A stretch of DNA of 64,000 nucleotides, from contig CM065804.1 in NCBI GenBank assembly GCA_033398695.1, positions 7,797,001 to 7,861,000 of the forward strand. Direction: 5' to 3'. The position numbers and the translations under genes are program-made. The DNA is from Orobanche coerulescens. Lineage: Eukaryota > Streptophyta > Magnoliopsida > Lamiales > Orobanchaceae. Positions 58,426-64,000 of this stretch are shown here, piece after piece. A model generated the notes under the pieces. That model was not told the DNA's origin. It saw only the letters and a list, made by a program, of their open reading frames with translations, and ran no database searches. The number at the start of each line of letters is the position of its first letter. Position 1 is the stretch's first letter.

Positions 58426-60075
58426 GTGGCGGTCGGGTCACAAGGTCAGGCCTTTGAGAGGGAGAAAATCCTTGGTGCCCGGGCTTCCATTCCAGCGCCT
58501 AGGGGACCAAGTGTGAATCAAGGATCGTTTGCTCCTCAATCTCCGCCGAGTGCTAGTCGGGGAAGAGGTCGGGGTCAGCCCTCTAAGGGGGGAGCTTCCA
58601 GCGTCGGCTCAGCCCACCCGCGTATCTATGAGATGCGGAGAGCCGATGATCCAGCGGCTACCGTGGCGATAGGTACCGTTCATATTCTTTCTCATCCTGT
58701 CAGTGTGCTTTTCGATTCTGGTGCTACGCATTCGTTCATATCTCTGGATTGTATACGCCGTTTGAGTCTCGACTGTTTGACGCCTTGTGATCCCTTCATC
58801 GTTAAGCTTCCTAGCAGTGATCGGATCGTTGGTGATCAGGAGGTTCGAGACTGTTCTGTGTTTATTTGTGAGAGGGATTGGCCCTCTAATCTTATTGTTG
58901 TGGGTATTGAGGGTGAGGACTTAATTCTCGGGGATGATTGGCTCGAGCGTCATGGTGCAATCATGAACTACCGCACGAGGATCATCACCATGTTAGCCGA
59001 TGACGGCACCGAGCACTCTTTCGCCGGGCGAAAGAGGGGGAACCAGAAATTCGTTATTAACGCCTTGAAGGCGATGAGACTCCTGCGAAAGGGATGTACC
59101 GGCTATTGGTGCTACGCCTTGAAGGCGGAGAGCGGTGGAGTCGAGCTTTCGTCGATTCCAATCGTTAATGAGTTTCCTGATGTATTTCCTGACGAGTTAC
59201 CGGGATTGCCACCGGATCGTGAGGTCGAGTTTGCTATAGAGTTAGAGCCGGGTGCGGCTCCTATTTCGAAGGCGCCCTATCGCATGGCACCTTCAGAGAT
59301 GTCCGAGTTGAAGAAGCAGTTGAGTGAACTTCTTGAGTCGGGGTATGTTCGACCGAGCGCCTCGCCTTGGGGCGCACCGGTCCTGTTTGTGCGGAAGAAG
59401 GATGGTTCACTAAGTTTGTGTATCGACTATCGTGAACTAAACAAGGTGACCATCAAAAACAAGTATCCTTTGCCGAGAATTGACGACTTGTTCGACCAGT
59501 TGCAGGGAGCTGCGGTATTCTCAAAGATTGATTTGAAATCGGGATACTATCAGCTCCGGGTGAGAGAGTCCGATGTGCCGAAGACAGCTTTTCGGACGAG
59601 ATACGAACATTATGAGTTTGTAGTTATGCCTTTCGGGTTAACTAATGCGCCAGCGGTGTTCATGCAGTTGATGAACAAAGTCTTTATCGAGTATTTGGAT
59701 AAGTGTGTCGTCGTCTTCATTGACGATATTCTTATTTATTCGAGGAACGAGGAAGAGCATGCCCATCATTTGCGGATAGTGTTAGACATTTTGAGAGCCG
59801 AGCAACTCTATGCGAAGCTCTCGAAATGTGAGTTCTGGCTGAAGGAAGTGATGTTTCTGGGTCACGTGATTTCAGCCGAGGGAGTTAGTGTGGATCCGCA
59901 GAAGATCGAGGCAGTGTTGGATTGGGCACCGCCCAAAAATGTGAGAGAGCTCCGTAGTTTCTTGGGTTTGGCTGGCTACTACCGTAGGTTCTTCGAGGGT
60001 TTCTCGGCGGCTCGACCACTTACAGTTGCTCGAAATCCGAGAAGTTCGTTTGGAATGACGAGGCGATTGATTTGA
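58426..60075 (+). CDS. Element C protease-reverse transcriptase ORF (549 codons)
   Basis: Protease [13 protein letters not shown] near residue 96, [12 protein letters not shown], then RT with [55 protein letters not shown] and catalytic [11 protein letters not shown] near residue 440. [14 protein letters not shown] follows, then a frameshift near 60012 ends the meaningful part. It closely parallels element B in order and motifs. Confidence 0.85.
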   Translation: MAVGSQGQAFEREKILGARASIPAPRGPSVNQGSFAPQSPPSASRGRGRGQPSKGGASSVGSAHPRIYEMRRADDPAATVAIGTVHILSHPVSVLFDSGATHSFISLDCIRRLSLDCLTPCDPFIVKLPSSDRIVGDQEVRDCSVFICERDWPSNLIVVGIEGEDLILGDDWLERHGAIMNYRTRIITMLADDGTEHSFAGRKRGNQKFVINALKAMRLLRKGCTGYWCYALKAESGGVELSSIPIVNEFPDVFPDELPGLPPDREVEFAIELEPGAAPISKAPYRMAPSEMSELKKQLSELLESGYVRPSASPWGAPVLFVRKKDGSLSLCIDYRELNKVTIKNKYPLPRIDDLFDQLQGAAVFSKIDLKSGYYQLRVRESDVPKTAFRTRYEHYEFVVMPFGLTNAPAVFMQLMNKVFIEYLDKCVVVFIDDILIYSRNEEEHAHHLRIVLDILRAEQLYAKLSKCEFWLKEVMFLGHVISAEGVSVDPQKIEAVLDWAPPKNVRELRSFLGLAGYYRRFFEGFSAARPLTVARNPRSSFGMTRRLI

Positions 60076-62019
60076 GGAAGCGAAGAAGCGTTTGACTTGA
60101 CTCGGTTTTGGCATTGCCATGTGGCAACGAGGGATTCGCCGTTTATAGTGATGCTTGGGTCGGGGTCTTGGGTGCGTATTAATGCAAAGACGGCAAGACC
60201 ATTGCCTTTGCGTCGAGACGATTGAGGCCGTATGAGCTTAACTACCCTACCCATGATTTGGAGTTAGCGGCTCGTATTCGCGCTCAAGATTTGGCGTCAC
60301 TATCTTTCGGCTCTGCATGTCGATTTTACCGATCATAAAGTCTTAAATACATATTTACTCGGCGGGAGTTGAATATGAGGCAGAGGAGGTGGTTAGAGCC
60401 GATTAAGGATTATGACCTCGAAATCCTTTATCATCCGGGCAAGGCGAACGTCGTGGCCGACGCCTTGAGTCGGAAACCGATTGCATTGCGATCGCTTGAG
60501 ATTCTTACGTCTCGGCTGAGCTTCGGCGGGCTTTGATCGAGTTAGATGTTGAGATTACATTGCTGGGAACTGTCGGGCAACTTTGTGCTTTGGAAATTTC
60601 GTCGTCTTTGATCGATGAAATTAAGTCAAGCGATTAGAGGATCCGATGATTACTCAAATCCGAGAGAACGTTCTTAAAGGAAAGTCTCACGGGTTTTGAT
60701 TCACGAGGATGGTGCTTTGAGATTCCAGAGTCGGCTTTGTGTGCCGAACGACTCGGAGTTGCGACAGAGTATTTTGCGTGAGGCCCATGCTACACCTTAT
60801 TCCGTTCATCTGGTTCGAGTAAGATGTACAAGGACACGAGAAGGAACTTCGGTGGAATGATATGAAGGAGGAGGTCGCGCAGTTTGTAGCAAGGTGTTTG
60901 ACTTGCCACAAGTCAAAATCGAGCATCGGCCGATTTGGACTTTGCGATCACTTCGTTAGGAATGGAAATGGGAAGATATATCGATGGATTTCATTACGAG
61001 TTTGCCGAGATCGAGGTCGGACATGAATATGGTATGGGTAATCGTTGATCGTCTGACCAAGTCGGCACATTTTCTGGGCATCAAGGACACTTGGGGCCCG
61101 GAGAAGTTAGCTCGTGTGTTTATCGCGCAGATCGTGAGACTTCACGGTACCCCGAAGTCTATTGTTTCGGATCGTGATGGCTGTTTTGTATGGCACTTCT
61201 GGCAGGCGGTGCATAAGGCGTTGGGTACCGGTTGCGTTTGAGTACCTCTTTTCATCCCGATCGGATAGACGGTCGGAACGCACTATCCAGACGTTCGAGG
61301 ACTTGTTGCGTGCTGTGCTCTCGATTGGAGTAGTAGTGGGAGGAACATTTGCCATTGATCGAATTCACGTACAACAATAGTTGGCACGCGTCGATTCGGA
61401 TGGCACCGTACGAGGCACTTTATGGGCGGCGATGTCGATCACCGATTTGTTGGAATGAGGCGTCCGATTTGGTCGGGACCGAGCCGGATGTCGTTTTAGA
61501 GACGAGGCGGAAGATAGAATTAATTCGGGAATGGATGTTGGCGCCCGGAGTCGGCGAAGTCGTATGCCGACGTCCGTCGTCGACCTTTGGAATTCGAGGT
61601 GGGAGACCACGTTTTGCTAAAGGTGTCGCCGACGAAGGGAGTTTTTCGTTTCGGGAAGAAAGGGAAGTTGAGTCCGAGATTTATCGGCCCCTTTGAGATC
61701 CTCGAGCGAGTCGGTGGGTTGGCATACCGTTTGGCGTTACCTCCGGCCTTGAGTCATGTTCATAGCGATTTTCATGTTTCCCAGCTGAGGAAATATGTCC
61801 CGGATCCTAGTCACGTCATCGATTATGGCGAGATTGATATTGCCGAAGATATTACTTTTGAGGAGCGTCCTTTGAAGATTTTGGAGCATCGTGAGAAACG
61901 ACTGAGGCATAAAACCATCCCTTTGGTCAAAGTGCAGTGGTCGAGACACGGTGTCGAGGAGGCAACTTGGGAAACCGAGGATAGCATGCGTGCTAGGTAC
62001 CCTGAGTTGTTTGTTTCTT
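60076..62019 (+). pseudogene. Element C RNase H, integrase and chromodomain
   Basis: Heavily shifted between 60076 and 60980, but [16 protein letters not shown] (near 60430) and CLTCHKSKSS-type cysteines (60898) are legible. The integrase core from 60984 shows MDFITSLPRSRSDMN, VIVDRLTKSAHFLG, VSDRDGCFVWHFW; a shift near 61238 and another near 61600 follow. The C-terminus (61587-62019) has GPFEILERVGG, LSHVHSDFHVSQLRKY and chromodomain VKVQWSRHGVEEATWETED, ending PELFVS. The stop codon of the other copy has changed here (TAA to TAT). Confidence 0.85.
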
Positions 62020-62056
62020 ATGTTTCGGGACGAAACTTATTTTTAGAGGGGTAGAA
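62020..62056 (+). promoter_or_regulatory. Hairpin and PPT of element C
   Basis: Hairpin at 62020-62038: TTTCGGGACGAAA with an outer mismatch; 18 nt to the LTR. The left copy has the same spacing (46618-46636). Confidence 0.72.
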
Positions 62057-63931
62057 TGTAATATCCGCATTTTTCTTTCCCTTGTATTTTTATTTTTGGT
62101 GTATTCCTCGATCGTAGTGACCCTCGTGTACCTTTCAGTGTGTCCTTCTGTCAACCGTTGAACCGTATACTCGTTATTGTTGTGCGGAACCGCCGCCGGT
62201 TGCCGTGGATCCATTTCGTGTTATTGGTTCCCAAATATTGATTCCTATCGTTTTATTCTCTTTAGGATCATTTTTATCATTTTGGGACCCAAAGGGGTGT
62301 GGGCCGCGGCACAAGGTGTGTGCGCCGCGGCACACAAATTTCTCCAATTGTTGGTCGAGCAAGCATGTGTGCGCGGCACACCCATCCGTCTTTGCGGCAC
62401 GATGCCGAGTGCCGCGGCACACCTGCCCGGTGCCGCGGCACACCCGTGTGACATCTGCGTCCAAAACCCAACTGTACCGAGTGCCGCGGCACACGCAGGC
62501 TGTGCCGCGGCACACAGCCGAAACCTGAGAGTAATTTTTGGCCTGTGCCGCGGCACACTTCGGCTGTGCCGCGGCACACAAAGCGGTCAACTGTGCAATC
62601 TCGTTCTTATTAGACGAGATCAGCCATTTCTCCTCCATTCATCACCTGCGCGAGAGAGAGAGGTCTAAGAAGGGAGAGCTTCTCAAGCATTCTTCATTCG
62701 GGGGTCGATTTTCATCATTTTCCTTCGGTTGTGAGGCCCGGATAATCAATCTAACGCGTGTTCTACGGATCTTAGTACTTGAATATCCAAAGGTAATATT
62801 TCTAGAACCCTATTTTCGATTAATTTGGGGTTTTTGGGATTTTCTTCCGATTAGTTCTGTTTTGTTGGTGGATTCATGATGTATACGATTAATATTGTTA
62901 GTATCTTTAGTTTTCCTACGAATTCATGGATATTTTGTGGATTTTTACGGAATCGAGAGGGTTTGGTTGTGGTCCGCCCTCGTTGTTATTTTTGGTACGA
63001 ATATACATGAATCGTAGGCGGGTTTCCGGGTGTATTCCATTTCCGTAATCGTCTAGAGTTGGTTGTGATTGTGTTATTCGAATCGTTAGGTTCATTTCCG
63101 CCGGTTCCTTGCAGTCGTGTTCGACTCTTCCTTTCCGTTCGTATCACCGTCTATTAACCGAGGCAAGTACCCTTATGAACTTACAATCTCGACATAGTAG
63201 TTTTGTATGAGGAATTGTGTGTGTGTGTGTATACTCACTACGGGTTAGATCCGACGGGGTCTCGGTAGGGCTCCACGAAGCTATGGAACCGCGAGTTGCT
63301 TTTAACCACTACGGGTTAGATCCGACGGGGTCTCGGTAGGGATCCACGAAGCTGTGGGTCCGCGGTTAATTGTGGTGCATTTTACAAATGTGGTTTTGAT
63401 TATTGGCATTTCCGGAAATGAGTGTTTTGGAACTATGTTTTCTTAATTGCATGCATTACTATATGTGAAAGATGTAAGTCGTTCATTTGGTTACTTGTAC
63501 TAGCATAATTGCTAACCCCTCTGGGGACCCGTTTTGGGGAAATTCGTTTTATGAATTTCAGGTCAGATTCATCGAGACGAGCGGGTGCTGGACCAGTATG
63601 CGGATGATGGCCGTGCGTGATGATTGTGCACGAGTGGTGTCTTATTGCTTTCTATCTTTTTATTTTTATGGTCTTTGAACTAATAGAAGTACTCGAGTAC
63701 TTAAGAACTTTTACTTGTCGGGATCGTATTGTTGTTTATTATGTTGTGATGGATTATGGTGTCATGTTTGACCGGTTGAACCGGGTGAATTATTTTGTTG
63801 GGCGTCTTTATGACGAGGTATTTTTCTGTCGTTTCTGTGAGTCGATGAGTATGATGCTTGTTCAGCCTGGTGGGTCCCATGTAGGGATTCACGGCGCTGT
63901 AATATACCTCGGATATCCTGGGGGTGTTACA
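62057..63931 (+). repeat. 3' LTR of element C
   Basis: 1875 bp. Word array at 62301-62580 better preserved than in the left LTR; predicted intron 62793-63561; duplicate of about 70 bp at 63237-63370. Followed by ATAGT and Helitron sequence. Confidence 0.92.
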
Positions 63932-64000
63932 ATAGTGATATCCCAACATACCAACAATTAATGCAGCGACTTCTGAACATGTAGGTAGATTATACATGCG
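63932..64000 (-). pseudogene. Helitron N-terminal fragment at window edge
   Basis: On the minus strand it encodes MYNLPTCSEVAALIVGM, the conserved Helitron stretch preceding the ISELHPSYLP block. With element C removed the frame continues into 46191. The rest of the N-terminus and the Helitron 5' end lie outside the window. Confidence 0.8.

Larger units (their letters stand above)
46655..63931 (+). mobile_element. Element C: Tekay-like Ty3/gypsy, interrupted by element D
   Basis: LTRs 46655-48534 and 62057-63931 (TGTAATATCCGC...GGGGTGTTACA), PBS, gag, pol, hairpin/PPT. Right flank ATAGT (63932-63936) is followed by Helitron sequence. The left Helitron flank ends GGATCCAT, so a TSD ATAGT appears to have been partly lost with the first copy. 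Element D lies in gag with TSD ACGCT. Confidence 0.88.
24241..64000 (-). mobile_element. Helitron host element, split by three LTR-retrotransposon insertions
   Basis: Pieces of one RepHel transposase gene lie in order on the minus strand: 63932-64000 (N-terminal motif), 43413-46191 (Rep domain and helicase N-terminus), 35776-35850 (short helicase piece) and 25055-26167 (helicase C-terminus). They become collinear when elements C, E and B are removed with one TSD copy each. The Helitron 5' end lies beyond the window. The 3' end (CTRR plus hairpin) was not resolved and may be anywhere between about 23.8 and 24.9 kb, so the start coordinate is nominal. Confidence 0.8.

Overview
The window looks like about 64 kb of repeat-dominated nuclear DNA from a seed plant, probably a eudicot. 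No host gene, tRNA, rRNA or CRISPR array could be supported. Nearly everything is a nest of transposable elements: Ty1/copia, Ty3/gypsy chromovirus (Tekay/Del-like and a CRM-like type), an Athila-like element, gag-only non-autonomous elements, and one Helitron whose introns are still recognisable. Assignments rest on domain motifs, LTR boundaries (TG...CA), primer-binding sites (PBS), polypurine tracts (PPT) and 5-bp target-site duplications (TSDs) read directly from the sequence.

Layout. 1-1307: 3' end of a Ty3/gypsy element (chromodomain tail, PPT, 3' LTR) abutting a truncated copia. 1308-about 5670: that minus-strand copia (gag, protease, integrase start) with its PBS and 5' LTR. 5687-23177: a plus-strand, Angela/Tork-like copia interrupted twice. 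A Tekay-like solo LTR (7126-9511, TSD TTCTT) sits in its LTR. A gag-only minus-strand tandem array LTR-internal-LTR-internal-LTR (13007-21310, TSD AGAAC) sits in its pol. The copia is then cut off by a truncated gypsy LTR (23178-23823) followed by a G-run repeat.

From about 24.2 kb to beyond the right edge lies one minus-strand Helitron (Rep/PIF1-helicase) broken by three insertions. These are a Tekay-like element B (26168-35775, TSD AAGAC), a CRM-like element E (35851-43407, TSD GACTG) and a Tekay-like element C (46192-63931, right TSD copy ATAGT). Element C is preceded by the truncated tail of a second copy of itself. It was hit in turn by the Athila-like, RT-less element D (49201-57842, TSD ACGCT). 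The reading frames rejoin across the insertion points I checked, which gives a relative order: Helitron first, then B, E and C, then D inside C.

Cross-element patterns are the most interesting content. (1) Every Ty3/gypsy 3' end in the window carries a perfect or near-perfect hairpin with core TTCG-(A)GGA-CGAA exactly 18-20 nt upstream of its 3' LTR. (2) The Tekay-like LTRs have a shared 5' splice site, and a CTRAC branch site plus TTYAG|GT acceptor, suggesting an LTR-encoded leader intron. (3) LTR families here carry reiterated short words of their own upstream of or around the promoter: TAGCGCACGCTA, GTGCCGCGGCAC, CCTATCGGCCGATAGG, GCTGTAT. In some families these arrays differ strongly between the two LTRs of one insertion. 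(4) Element D has a possible internal promoter, a 5'UTR intron and a small coiled-coil ORF, with the same word cluster upstream. All coding regions except a few long ORFs carry stops or frameshifts, so the loci are degenerate. All calls are by eye; no searches were run.
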